Shown: positions 5,539 to 11,698, numbered from the stretch's first letter. The stretch: 22,303 nt of DNA from Acidilobaceae archaeon (GCA_027044005.1 JALUDK010000380.1:1-22303); one strand, 5' to 3'. Notes: a model not told the origin generated them from the sequence alone. A program made the numbers and translations.

Positions 5539-5792
5539 TGCCGCACCGCAAAGACCTGGGGTACAGCCTGAAGAGGATAACCGACCTACTACGCTACTTG
5601 CTAACTAGTGACCAGGGCCTCAGCTACATGGAGCTAACCCGCCTAATGAGAACGGACTTCAAGACAGTCCAAAGATACGTCCAGGCCCTAGAGGAGAACG
5701 GCTGGGTAGTCATGGAGCCCACAGAGACAAAGAACATAGTCATGCTGACCGAGCGCGGCAAATGCATAGCACAATGCCTTGTCACGAGGTGA
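5538..5792 (+). CDS. Winged-helix DNA-binding protein, paralog 2 of 4, with CxxxC
   Basis: Eighty-four residues, same architecture as its neighbours: first helix (GYSLKRITDLLRYLL), HTH (LSYMELTRLM, then DFKTVQRYVQALEENGWV), wing (MEPTETKNIVMLTERGK) and C-terminal CIAQC. Its wing is nearly the same as in paralog 4 (EPTExKNIVxLTERG), so those two are closest there. The ATG overlaps the previous stop (TAATG) and is preceded by a GGGGGAAGGA tract, so the genes are co-transcribed and coupled. Recognition helices differ among the paralogs, which suggests different operators. Confidence 0.85.
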   Translation: MPHRKDLGYSLKRITDLLRYLLTSDQGLSYMELTRLMRTDFKTVQRYVQALEENGWVVMEPTETKNIVMLTERGKCIAQCLVTR

Positions 5793-5799
5793 ATCCCGG

Positions 5800-6072
5800 T
5801 TGTTGCGGGAGCGTACTGAGATGACAATCCGCCTGGCGCTGAACCTGCTGAGGCTCCTGCGCTCCTACGAGGACATAGGCAAGAACGCGGGCATGTACGA
5901 GCTCGTAGAGGCCCTAGAGACGAACTATCACACGCTCCAGCGAATAGTGCGGGCCCTAGAGAAGCAGGGCCTCATAGTTGTAGAGCCTCTAGAGAAGAAG
6001 AACGTGCCAAGACTTACCGAACTCGGACGTTGCATAGCGCAATGCCTCATTCTCTCAGCTAAGGGTGGGTAG
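5800..6072 (+). CDS. Winged-helix DNA-binding protein, paralog 3 of 4, with CxxxC
   Basis: Ninety residues from the TTG at 5800, chosen because GAGGTGA ends seven bases upstream and itself covers the stop of paralog 2; a TTG at 5779 is open but lacks an SD site. Layout: first helix (MTIRLALNLLRLLRSYED), HTH (AGMYELVEALETN, then YHTLQRIVRALEKQGLIVV), wing (EPLEKKNVPRLTELGR), then CIAQC and a short tail. TNYHT in the recognition region is shared with paralog 4. Likely a transcription factor acting alone or as a mixed dimer with its sisters (inference). Confidence 0.83.
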   Translation: MLRERTEMTIRLALNLLRLLRSYEDIGKNAGMYELVEALETNYHTLQRIVRALEKQGLIVVEPLEKKNVPRLTELGRCIAQCLILSAKGG

Positions 6073-6073
6073 T

Positions 6074-6328
6074 ATGCGTAGGGGGGCCGACTTCGCCTTG
6101 AAGTTCAGCCTAGAGTTCCTGCGGGCCGTCTACGCGTTTGAGCAGGCCGGCAGGGAGCCCAGCACTAGCGACCTGGCCGAGTTCCTCAAGACCAACTACC
6201 ACACCATCAAGCGGTACCGGGACATACTAGAGCGTGAAGGCCTGATCCAAGTAGAACCCACGGAGCGGAAGAACATAGTCCGGTTGACTGAGCGTGGGCG
6301 GTGCGTGGCCAAGTGCCTAGTCTCATAG
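6074..6328 (+). CDS. Winged-helix DNA-binding protein, paralog 4 of 4, with CxxxC
   Basis: Eighty-four residues, last of the tandem set. First helix (FALKFSLEFLRAVYAFEQ), HTH (PSTSDLAEFLKTN, then YHTIKRYRDILEREGLIQV), wing (EPTERKNIVRLTERGR), and C-terminal CVAKC. ATG at 6074 follows the stop of paralog 3 by one base and has GGTGG five bases upstream; a GTG nine bases earlier is an alternative. Its N-terminal half resembles paralog 1 (FEQ/YEQ..GR.PST) and its C-terminal half paralog 2, which hints at recombination among the copies. Confidence 0.85.
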   Translation: MRRGADFALKFSLEFLRAVYAFEQAGREPSTSDLAEFLKTNYHTIKRYRDILEREGLIQVEPTERKNIVRLTERGRCVAKCLVS

Positions 6329-6352
6329 GATCCTCGAGGGGGCGGGCGGGGG

Positions 6353-6754
6353 TTGGCCGAGGAAGTTGCTGCTAAGGCTATAGCTACCGCGGCGGTGAAG
6401 AAGATTCTCGGTACGACGGATAATATCACGTATCACAACTACATTAGGGAGTGCCACCCGTCAAACGAGTATGTTAAGTGGGCTGACTATGAGGGCACTG
6501 TGGTGATGCACGCCTACAAGTGCAGGCGTGGCGGGGCGACCTATGAGTGCTTCACGGTGGTCTACATCGAGGGCTTGACGGGGGGCGAGGGTGTTACTCT
6601 CTGCTACTACGTTCCTCAGGGGCTCTGGGGGAGATTGTCACGAAGATTCTTGGAAGCCTGTCCATCCACCGCAGAAATACTCGTGCGGCCTTCCCGAGAG
6701 CGGTCTCATACTCCTGGCCGTGATCGAGATATATGGGGCCGTGCATCTTTATAG
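6353..6754 (+). CDS. Hypothetical cysteine-containing protein, C-terminus overlapping opposite gene
   Basis: An unrecognised 133-residue protein starting with TTG after a long G-rich tract (GGGGGCGGGCGGGGG). Helical N-terminus (EVAAKAIATAAVKKILG), then a mixed region with HNYIRECHP, a hydrophobic strand VVMHAY, KCRRGG, and YECFTVVYIEG, then a strand VTLCYYVPQG; four Cys residues lie before residue 84. The last roughly 55 residues are basic, of low order (SRERSHTPGRDRDIWGR), and overlap 161 bases of the opposite-strand YwgA-like gene, so the tail may be read-through caused by a frameshift or a recombination joint. It follows the wHTH cluster at 24 bases and is probably in that operon. Confidence 0.55.
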   Translation: MAEEVAAKAIATAAVKKILGTTDNITYHNYIRECHPSNEYVKWADYEGTVVMHAYKCRRGGATYECFTVVYIEGLTGGEGVTLCYYVPQGLWGRLSRRFLEACPSTAEILVRPSRERSHTPGRDRDIWGRASL

Positions 6755-7313
6755 CGCCCTCGCGTATGAGGTCGTTCACAAGCTCTATGTCGCCCTCTTC
6801 GAGGGGGCCCCAGGCTACTACGGCGCCGGACTCGAGCCTCTCCTTTATCCGGCTCTTTATAGTGTACTCCGGATAAGTATCGTAGACTAAACGCACTAGC
6901 TGCTGGAGCGGAAGCGCAGCCAGGCTCTCTATCTCGCCGTCCAGCTGCAGGCCTATGGCCCTCAGCATCATGTGGATGGCCCTAGCCCTCTCAGCCCCCT
7001 TCTCAGTTAGGATGTACACCTCGGGCTTCCCGAGGGGCTTCTCCAGCCGTATGAGCCTCTCCCTCTCCGCCAGCCTCACGCCCTCTCTCGCGAGCTCCGG
7101 GGAGTAGGGCCCGTAGTTGGCGGGCCGGAACTCGAGGCACGCGAGCCGCCTCAGCCTGGGCGGCAACTCGCCCGCCCTCTTGAGCCTCTGCCATACTAGG
7201 AAGGCGAGCTTCTGGAGCCGCGTCCTGCCCCTGACCCGCCCGCCCGACAGGTAGAGCGTCAGGGCTAACAGGTCGGCCCAGTCCCTCGCGGTAGGCTTGT
7301 GCTTACACTCCAC
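6594..7313 (-). CDS. YwgA/SocA-like (DUF4065-type) protein, copy 1
   Basis: About 239 residues. Signature segments are GRTRLQKLAFLV near the N-terminus, CLEFRPANYGPYSPEL, a wing-like region (PEVYILTEKGAERA), and VYDTYPEYTIKS. They match a second gene at 11.1-11.75 kb (GKTRLQKALFLI, YEPREYGPFSRDV, VYDMWPEYTENS), so the element has two paralogs. Known: YwgA/SocA/Panacea-like proteins have an N-terminal helix pattern (LQK, then YGPYS) and occur as regulators or antitoxin-type domains. The C-terminal 54 residues overlap the opposite gene. GTG at 7313 is chosen for spacing to GTGGGGG; TTG at 7322 is the alternative. Family resemblance is by motif only; role unknown. Confidence 0.68.
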   Translation of the reverse strand: MECKHKPTARDWADLLALTLYLSGGRVRGRTRLQKLAFLVWQRLKRAGELPPRLRRLACLEFRPANYGPYSPELAREGVRLAERERLIRLEKPLGKPEVYILTEKGAERARAIHMMLRAIGLQLDGEIESLAALPLQQLVRLVYDTYPEYTIKSRIKERLESGAVVAWGPLEEGDIELVNDLIREGAIKMHGPIYLDHGQEYETALGKAARVFLRWMDRLPRIFVTISPRAPEERSSRE

Positions 7314-7354
7314 CGTAGCCAAACCCCCACTACTAAAAACGGTAGCGGGCCTCT

Positions 7355-7957
7355 TTAGGCCACTCGGTACCCGCCCCGGAGCCCGTACTTAGCCCTCACA
7401 TAGTCCTTCCCGTGCTCCCTCAGGTCGTTCACGATCCTCTTGATCACCCTCGCGCACTCCCTGGGCAGTCTATCCCTGCAGCCGAGTAGCACCTCGTCCT
7501 CGAGAGCCTCTAGGAGCATGGCGATCTCCGCCTGCACGCACCCCTCGCTCACCCTCGTGTCACCCGGGCTACTACTCCTTGATCTAGTATACTTGTGTGG
7601 TGTGGTCCCGCTGCTCCTATCGAGGCCGGGGAGCGGGGCGGAACTGTAATACTCCTGTGCGATAGTACCACTAGGGTACCACGTGGTACTGGAAGGCCTC
7701 AGGGTAGTACCACCCTGGTACTGGCTGGTACTGGGCATACTCGAGGCTACCGCTTCCTCACTATTCTTAGTGCTCTGGTTGGGGGTATGGTGTGTAGGCC
7801 TTCCGAGTCCGCGATGAAACCGGTAGCCCGTCCGCTGGGAGACCAGCTCCCTCTCACTCCTCTTCTCCACGTACTGCTTGGGGAGCCTATAGGTGCGGCC
7901 CCCCGCCTCAACAATGTAGTACTGTTTAGCCTCGCGGATCCTAACACCAGCCACCAC
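7355..7957 (-). CDS. Two-domain hypothetical protein with repeat-expanded Ser/Thr linker
   Basis: Unrecognised, 200 residues. The N-terminal 45 residues form strands (KQYYIVEAGGRTYRLPKQYV) and a basic stretch. Residues about 60-140 are low-complexity Ser/Thr/Gly/Pro/Tyr (SSMPSTSQYQGGTTLRPSS). The C-terminal 60 residues form helices (EIAMLLEALEDEVLLG, ARVIKRIVNDLREHGKDYV). The linker is encoded by clustered GGTACC/GGTACTGG units, so it has probably grown by repeat slippage or recombination. GTG at 7957 has GGTGA five bases upstream, and that TGA is the upstream gene's stop; GTG at 7966 and 7954 are possible. Third gene of the operon starting at 8481. Perhaps a structural or DNA-binding protein with separate domains. 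Confidence 0.65.
   Translation of the reverse strand: MVAGVRIREAKQYYIVEAGGRTYRLPKQYVEKRSERELVSQRTGYRFHRGLGRPTHHTPNQSTKNSEEAVASSMPSTSQYQGGTTLRPSSTTWYPSGTIAQEYYSSAPLPGLDRSSGTTPHKYTRSRSSSPGDTRVSEGCVQAEIAMLLEALEDEVLLGCRDRLPRECARVIKRIVNDLREHGKDYVRAKYGLRGGYRVA
7664..7735. repeat. Cluster of GGTACC / GGTACTGG units
   Basis: Within 72 bases the units GTACCAC (three times) and GGTACTGG (three times) alternate: AGTACCAC, GGTACCAC, GGTACTGG, a 10-bp gap, then AGTACCAC, GGTACTGG, GGTACTGG. They lie in the low-complexity linker of the gene at 7355-7957, so they are probably a coding repeat expansion; being partly palindromic they could also bind a protein. Confidence 0.65.
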
Positions 7958-7962
7958 CTGGC

Positions 7963-8250
7963 TCACCCCTTAGCCCCAACAGCCACAGCACCGTCATGCC
8001 TGCCATCCTCGGGGGCTCCCATAGCTATGACTTCCCTGTCTGGTAGCAGCCTCACCAGGGCTTCCTCTAGCATTGCGAGCTCATCGTTTATGTCGTTGAG
8101 AGCCCGTTTAACCGCTCTCCTAACATGCCCTGGCAGGTCATCCCAGTACTTCCTAGCCAGCTCACTCAGAGCCTGCCTAGCACCCAGCAGCTCCCAGTAA
8201 GCGATCACACGAGGATCCTCAACATCCACAAGAGCCATAACACCCGCCAC
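7963..8250 (-). CDS. Helical hypothetical protein
   Basis: An unrecognised 95-residue protein, almost all helix: VIAYWELLGARQALSELARK, then DDLPGHVRRAVKRALNDIND and ELAMLEEALVRLLPDREVI, ending in a flexible Gly/Ala-rich tail (GAPEDGRHDGAVAVGAKG). No motif for enzyme activity or membrane insertion. GTG at 8250 has the SD site GGGGTGAC six bases upstream; the 19 bases around this start are the same as those around the start of the acidic gene at 2992. Its TGA lies inside the SD site of the next gene. Function unknown; size and helicity suit a small adaptor or regulator. Confidence 0.68.
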   Translation of the reverse strand: MAGVMALVDVEDPRVIAYWELLGARQALSELARKYWDDLPGHVRRAVKRALNDINDELAMLEEALVRLLPDREVIAMGAPEDGRHDGAVAVGAKG

Positions 8251-8264
8251 AACCAGTCACCCCC
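8246..8264 (-). repeat. 19-bp start-region repeat, copy 2
   Basis: The 19 bases GCCACAACCAGTCACCCCC (plus strand) are present here and at 2988-3006. In both places they span an SD site (GGGGGTGAC) and a GTG start codon of an otherwise unrelated minus-strand gene. This is longer than needed for ribosome binding. Confidence 0.75.
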
Positions 8265-8481
8265 CAACAGACGCCTCTACGCAAGACCAGTTGAGGGTAT
8301 GGTTTACCTTGTTGTAGTGAATACATTTGTAGAGCTCGAGTACGAGTGGTAAGATTGCTCTGCGGAAATACTCAGGAGTATACCCTGCCTTGTAGGCGAA
8401 CACATGCAGGGGCATCTCCCCCTGCTCACGCAGGGCCTCTATGGCCCTATTCACTCGCGCGATGACCCTTTGCACGCTCAT
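8257..8481 (-). CDS. Small protein with possible helix-turn-helix
   Basis: Seventy-four residues: first helix (VQRVIARVNRAIEALREQG), then MPLHVFAYKAGYTPEYFRRAILPLVLELYK, in which LHVFAYKAGYTPEYFRRAI has the spacing of an HTH (helix, turn at Gly-Tyr-Thr, second helix). The C-terminus holds two Cys residues, NHTLNWSC and KCIHY. ATG at 8481 has GTGAGAG just upstream. It is the first gene of a leftward operon whose promoter region has CTGAC/GTCAG inverted repeats, so it may be a local regulator. The HTH call is tentative. Confidence 0.65.
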   Translation of the reverse strand: MSVQRVIARVNRAIEALREQGEMPLHVFAYKAGYTPEYFRRAILPLVLELYKCIHYNKVNHTLNWSCVEASVGG

Positions 8482-8624
8482 ACTCTCACACTCTGACTGT
8501 CTGTCAGTTAGACATATAGATTAAGGTAGTTAATAAGTTTAACGGTCAAACACAATGACAAAGATAGATTCAAAACGTCGGATAGTCTAACAGAAAGTAT
8601 GGGCCGCCAGAGGTGTGTGGGATT
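8482..8624. promoter_or_regulatory. AT-rich divergent promoter region with CTGAC/GTCAG repeat
   Basis: The 143-bp gap between divergent genes is clearly more AT-rich than most of the window. It has an inverted repeat CTGAC-N5-GTCAG (8493-8507), related to the TCTCTGAC units of the 8.9-9.2 kb region, and a TATA-like CTTATTAAC on the minus strand near 8531-8539, suitably placed for leftward transcription. AGAGGTG upstream of 8625 is the SD site of the rightward gene. Confidence 0.55.
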
Positions 8625-8903
8625 ATGACAGATAGAGATATAGATAGAGATATGCTTACGCCCGCATTCAGGTTCCTACTCGACCTTGCTAGGATACAGA
8701 CACATGTAAACGTACCGTTTTTAATAGGAGAATTAAGACGGCAGTATGGAACTAAGGTATATAACTATATTTATAAATTAGCAATGTATCGTCTTGTTTA
8801 TTTTAGTAATGGGCAAGTATATATAACTGAAAAAGGTCTAAAACTAGCTAACTGTATAAAAAAATGTATAACTGAGTACAACTCTGATTCTACAAACGAC
8901 TAG
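8625..8903 (+). CDS. Winged-helix protein with C-terminal CxxxC, AT-rich fifth relative
   Basis: Ninety-two residues. Helix AFRFLLDLARIQ, HTH-like region (NVPFLIGELRRQYG, then TKVYNYIYKLAMYRLVYF), a short wing (SNGQVYITEKGLKLA) and NCIKKC at the end, matching the CxxxC position of the four tandem wHTH genes. It is thus probably a diverged fifth member. Codon use is very different: mostly A/T-ending (ATA, TTA, AAA), against the GC-rich tandem set, so it may have come from another source or lie in a locally AT-biased segment. ATG at 8625 is chosen with GAGGTG nine bases upstream; a GTG at 8613 is also open. Probably a DNA-binding regulator, next to an inverted-repeat-rich region. Confidence 0.75.
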   Translation: MTDRDIDRDMLTPAFRFLLDLARIQTHVNVPFLIGELRRQYGTKVYNYIYKLAMYRLVYFSNGQVYITEKGLKLANCIKKCITEYNSDSTND

Positions 8904-8945
8904 AAAAAGAAGCTATCCTATTCTCTGCCAGTCCCTATCTATATA

Positions 8946-8970
8946 TCTATCTCTGACAGTCAGAGATAGA
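8946..8970. repeat. 25-bp palindrome, arms TCTATCTCTGAC
   Basis: Two 12-base arms (TCTATCTCTGAC and its exact complement GTCAGAGATAGA) around one unpaired A. The GTCAGAGAT half recurs at 9130-9138 and its complement ATCTCTGAC at 9021-9029, giving four half-sites in about 190 bases. Confidence 0.85.
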
Positions 8971-8999
8971 GTGATAGAGTGTTAGATGTTGGTATCGGG

Positions 9000-9096
9000 C
9001 TACCCTACACTGTTCTCAATATCTCTGACTGACTTTTTACCATTGTACAAACCATTATAATACGGTAGTGTAGAGGGATCGCTCTGTGTAGGGTAG
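9000..9096. repeat. 11-bp inverted repeat with 75-bp loop
   Basis: CTACCCTACAC at 9000-9010 is exactly complementary to GTGTAGGGTAG at 9086-9096. The 75 bases between include an ATCTCTGAC unit, a run of T and AT-rich sequence (CATTATAATACGG). It could form a long stem-loop in RNA or DNA, or be paired protein-binding sites. Confidence 0.75.
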
Positions 9097-9230
9097 AGTA
9101 TGCGTGTCTGACTCTCTATCTCTCTATCCGTCAGAGATTTATTTTTGTGTTGTTCGTTTGTTTATCATTAGAGTATGTTTAGAGGGTGTGTTGTACGTCT
9201 ACCAGCGAGGATCCATAGTTAAGATTAGGA

Positions 9231-9527
9231 TCAACCGTTTACTGGAAGAGCAGGCCGGAGCCCCACTATCTCGTACATCCTCTTAAGACACTCTAACAGC
9301 TTCTTACCCTTATCCGTGAGCTTGTAGCACAGCACCATGTCATTCTTATAGTCACTCCAGCACCTAGACCTCTCTATGACTCCAAGCTGTTCCAGGTATC
9401 GAGCGGAGTTTGTGACTGTCCCCCTACCCAGCTTGTATATATCGTAGAAGACGTGTTGCGGAACAGTATCCTTGCCTTCAACTATAAACACGAGAAGGAA
9501 CTTCTCCAGACCCGTCCCGAACAACAT
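9231..9527 (-). CDS. Winged-helix DNA-binding protein
   Basis: Ninety-eight residues from ATG 9527. Helix GLEKFLLVFIVEGKD, then HTH (PQHVFYDIYKLGRGTVTN, SARYLEQLGVIER), a wing with SRCWSDYKNDMVLCYKLTDKG and a C-terminal helix KKLLECLKRMYEIVG. It has the wHTH plan of the CxxxC family but only one Cys of the C-terminal pair, and two others in the wing (RCW, LCY). A TATA-like CATATATCC near 9563-9572 (minus) predicts a start site near 9541, so ATG 9527, with GGTGTGA five bases upstream, is favoured over ATG 9548. It is convergent with the AT-rich wHTH gene across the repeat region and may bind those repeats (inference). Confidence 0.75.
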   Translation of the reverse strand: MLFGTGLEKFLLVFIVEGKDTVPQHVFYDIYKLGRGTVTNSARYLEQLGVIERSRCWSDYKNDMVLCYKLTDKGKKLLECLKRMYEIVGLRPALPVNG

Positions 9528-9637
9528 TATCTTCACACCCACTTGCATAATGCTTTTAGCTAGGATATATGAATTCTTTATTCGGAGTTCCGGATCCCGA
9601 ATGAAGGAAGACTACAGCATAGTTTGGGTGGTTTGAG
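9528..9637. promoter_or_regulatory. Divergent promoter between wHTH gene and membrane protein
   Basis: This 110-bp gap has a TATA-like ATATATCC on the minus strand (centre about 9567), a half-site TTAGCTA (9556-9562) like the palindromes of the RHH promoters, a rightward TATA-like CTTTATTC (9576-9583), and a short inverted repeat ATTCGG/CCGAAT (9580-9585, 9597-9602). Suggests control by the adjacent wHTH protein. Confidence 0.5.
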
Positions 9638-10462
9638 ATGGCAAGTGTCAAAATTGTTATTGGTGCTTCTATGATTGTTATTGGTGTACTCCTTCTTGTT
9701 ATCAGTGCTTACTACTTGTTTGCGTTTGAGAAGAGGTATTTTGTCGCTGAGGGTGTTTCTATTGAGCCTGGTAGGAAGAGGGCGGTTCTGGTTGTGCCGG
9801 ATTCTAAGATTGTTATCACTAACTTTAGGGCGCCTTTCTGTGAGGGTGGTAGGCTAGTCTTGTATGATAATCACGGTAATGTTGTCTGGGAGTCTGCTGG
9901 TGGCAGGGCTGGCGGTGAGGATGTTATCCCGGTCACTTCCTGCTTCTCGGGGGAGTGTACATATTATATGGAAGCGGTTGCTCCGCCGGATTGCACTGTG
10001 GAGAAGTATGGGGCTAACGCTCTAGGCTCTTACACGCTCTACGTTTACTATAAGCCCCGCGAGCTTAGAGGGCCAGCTTCTACTATGCTTATCTTAGGCT
10101 TGATACTGATTGTGGCTGGAGCCTATACAGTGAAGAAGAGGCCTGGCAAGACCATTGGCATTGATGATGCACTTATAGAGCTGGCGAAGAAGCGGCCCCT
10201 ACCGCCTACTCCGGGCGAGACTGTAGTAATGGAGCTCACCCTTAAGCCTAAAGGCGGCTTACGGGACAAAGACGTATCAAAGCTAATCGATATAGTAGCC
10301 GAGAAGAAGAGTGTTAGGATAGAAGCCAACAGGCCACGCTTCAAAGATGAATACTCGATATCTATAACAGGAGCACGAGAAAACGCTACCGAAGCAATGC
10401 GGGACCTGGCATGGTTCTGCCAGGCAACAGGTAAATGTGAGGTGGCACTCAAGAAACTCTAA
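9638..10462 (+). CDS. Two-pass membrane protein with extracytoplasmic beta domain
   Basis: An unrecognised 274-residue protein. Membrane helix 1 at about 6-29 (IGASMIVIGVLLLVISAYYL); an outside beta-rich domain to about residue 145 with strands AVLVVPDSKIVITNF and GRLVLYDNHGNVVW and Cys residues in FCEGG, TSCFSGEC and DCTV that may form disulfides; membrane helix 2 at about 148-165 (TMLILGLILIVAGAYTV); then a basic segment and a cytoplasmic domain of about 100 residues (MELTLKPKGG, KSVRIEANRPRF) that looks alpha/beta. ATG with GGGTGG nearby. It is followed by another membrane protein on the same strand. Could be an envelope protein or a membrane receptor; sequence does not decide. Confidence 0.75.
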   Translation: MASVKIVIGASMIVIGVLLLVISAYYLFAFEKRYFVAEGVSIEPGRKRAVLVVPDSKIVITNFRAPFCEGGRLVLYDNHGNVVWESAGGRAGGEDVIPVTSCFSGECTYYMEAVAPPDCTVEKYGANALGSYTLYVYYKPRELRGPASTMLILGLILIVAGAYTVKKRPGKTIGIDDALIELAKKRPLPPTPGETVVMELTLKPKGGLRDKDVSKLIDIVAEKKSVRIEANRPRFKDEYSISITGARENATEAMRDLAWFCQATGKCEVALKKL

Positions 10463-10530
10463 AACTATACCTAACTAGCGGCTTGAGAACTCTAGGGCTT
10501 GTTTGCCTGGTTCTGGGGGTCTAACAGGGG

Positions 10531-11097
10531 GTGGGGGCTCTGGGTGTTTCGAGTCTTGAGCTCGCGTCTTTTATTATATCTGTTGCTATGTCGCTTGTTT
10601 TCTTAGGCTTTATCCAGTACATGCGTGATATTGCGGGAAAGGCTGAGGAGAAGTGCAAGAGTGTTAGCAGCAGGATGTCGGTTAGCTATCCGGACTTGTT
10701 TGAGAAGCTCGTGTCGTGCGGTCTCTGTATTGGGAAGAGTAGGCGGATCATGGAGCAGATAGTGAGGGACGGCGCCTCTTACGCTGAGACTATGAAGAGC
10801 CTGAGAGACATGGAGTGCCCTAGTTTCAAGTCCGAGATCTCTAAGAGCACCGCTGTCTACGCGGCGGTTGTGGCCGTGGTTACAGTCGTGTTCGCCTTGT
10901 CGACTAATGCGTCTTTCCTCACCCTCGTGCTGGTCTTCATAATATACTACTCGGTCGCACTAGGCTCGATCTACTCCAACCTCAAGGGCGATATTGGATG
11001 GTTGCTTGGGAAGCTAGAGGAAGCTGAGAGGGCCGAGGAGCGGTTGTCTGAGCTGCTGGAAGAGATTAACAGGAAGTGTAGTGGCGGGTGCTTCTAG
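10531..11097 (+). CDS. Membrane protein with three helices and charged C-terminal coil
   Basis: Unrecognised, 188 residues. Helix 1 at about 8-29 (LELASFIISVAMSLVFLGF), a soluble middle domain with VSCGLCIGKSRR (C-x-x-C at Cys63 and Cys66) and a helix AETMKSLRDMEC, then two closely spaced membrane helices at about 107-123 and 127-148 (VYAAVVAVVTVVFAL; LTLVLVFIIYYSVALG), and a Glu/Arg-rich C-terminal helix (KLEEAERAEERLSELLEE) ending in CSGGCF. GTG start directly after a G-rich tract. The CxxC and terminal CxxxC pairs may bind metal or form disulfides. Same strand and probably same operon as the preceding membrane gene (68-bp gap). Confidence 0.72.
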   Translation: MGALGVSSLELASFIISVAMSLVFLGFIQYMRDIAGKAEEKCKSVSSRMSVSYPDLFEKLVSCGLCIGKSRRIMEQIVRDGASYAETMKSLRDMECPSFKSEISKSTAVYAAVVAVVTVVFALSTNASFLTLVLVFIIYYSVALGSIYSNLKGDIGWLLGKLEEAERAEERLSELLEEINRKCSGGCF

Positions 11098-11098
11098 T

Positions 11099-11698
11099 CT
11101 AGTACGTATAGGATTTCTCCGGGTACAGCTTCTTGAGCTTCCTCTTACGCCAGAAGCGCAGTCTCCTCTTCAGGACGCTATTCTCCGTGTACTCGGGCCA
11201 CATATCATAGACGAACCATAGGAGCTCGAGCAGTGGAACCCGCAGGGCGAAGTCCATCCTGGCCTTGATATCGCCCCAGGCCCCCGTCCTCTTGAGCCTG
11301 GATAGGACTTCCTTGCCTCTCCTTAGGGCTTCCTCGGACGCCTTTATAATTGTTATAGGTTCTTCGAGCCCCGAGTCCTGATACTCGAACTCGACCAGGC
11401 CCTGCTTCCTGAGATTCTCTAGAGCCTTAGCCACATCCCTCGAGAAGGGGCCGTACTCCCGCGGCTCGTACCTCGCGGGCACGAAGTCGACACCGGGGTA
11501 TGCCTCTTCGAGCCTGTCAATGAGGAAGAGGGCTTTCTGGAGCCGGGTCTTCCCCCTGACCACCCCCTTACCGTAGGCTAGGAGCGCGAGTATCCAGTCC
11601 TCGACTGTGAGGCCTAGGCTGTCCCGCTTGGCTTCCTCAGCGCTTGTTGATTCTTTAGGCTCTCTAGGCTTGTGAGGCTCTTCAAGCTCTCTAGGCAA
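11099..11698 (-). CDS. YwgA/SocA-like (DUF4065-type) protein, copy 2
   Basis: About 199 residues from TTG 11698; reading is open to TTG 11749, but a TATA-like ATATTTAATA at 11737-11746 would place transcription start inside that stretch. The N-terminal tail is charged and Pro/Glu-rich; then LTVEDWILALLAYG, GKTRLQKALFLIDRL, YEPREYGPFSRDVAKAL, a winged segment (QGLVEFEYQ, ITIIKASEEAL) and VYDMWPEYTENSVLKRRL. These blocks align with the gene at 6594-7313, including the final PEYT-x4-(I/L)K-x-RL. Known relatives act as small regulators or antitoxin-like proteins. The basic C-terminus (FWRKRKLKKLYPEK) suggests nucleic acid contact. It ends one base from the stop of the convergent membrane gene. 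Confidence 0.7.
   Translation of the reverse strand: MPRELEEPHKPREPKESTSAEEAKRDSLGLTVEDWILALLAYGKGVVRGKTRLQKALFLIDRLEEAYPGVDFVPARYEPREYGPFSRDVAKALENLRKQGLVEFEYQDSGLEEPITIIKASEEALRRGKEVLSRLKRTGAWGDIKARMDFALRVPLLELLWFVYDMWPEYTENSVLKRRLRFWRKRKLKKLYPEKSYTY

Larger units (their letters stand above)
8904..9230. other. AT-rich convergent intergenic region with inverted repeats; candidate origin
   Basis: I see no credible gene in these 327 bases, which lie between two convergent genes and so need no promoter for either. They hold a 25-bp near-perfect palindrome (8946-8970, arms TCTATCTCTGAC with a one-base centre), more copies of ATCTCTGAC/GTCAGAGAT (9021-9029 and 9130-9138), an 11-bp inverted repeat CTACCCTACAC / GTGTAGGGTAG (9000-9010 and 9086-9096) and T-rich tracts at 9034-9038 and 9136-9165. 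This pattern suits a replication origin, a centromere-like site or a structured RNA. No replication initiator was recognised in the window. Confidence 0.5.

Noticed and set aside
7595..8200. Plus-strand open frame of 201 codons
   Set aside because: Antisense to two supported minus-strand genes with SD sites and overlaps; Ser/Leu/Pro-rich shadow composition.
9104..9286. 60-codon plus-strand frame at the edge of the repeat region
   Set aside because: No SD site, runs into the opposite wHTH gene, and composition follows the repeats.
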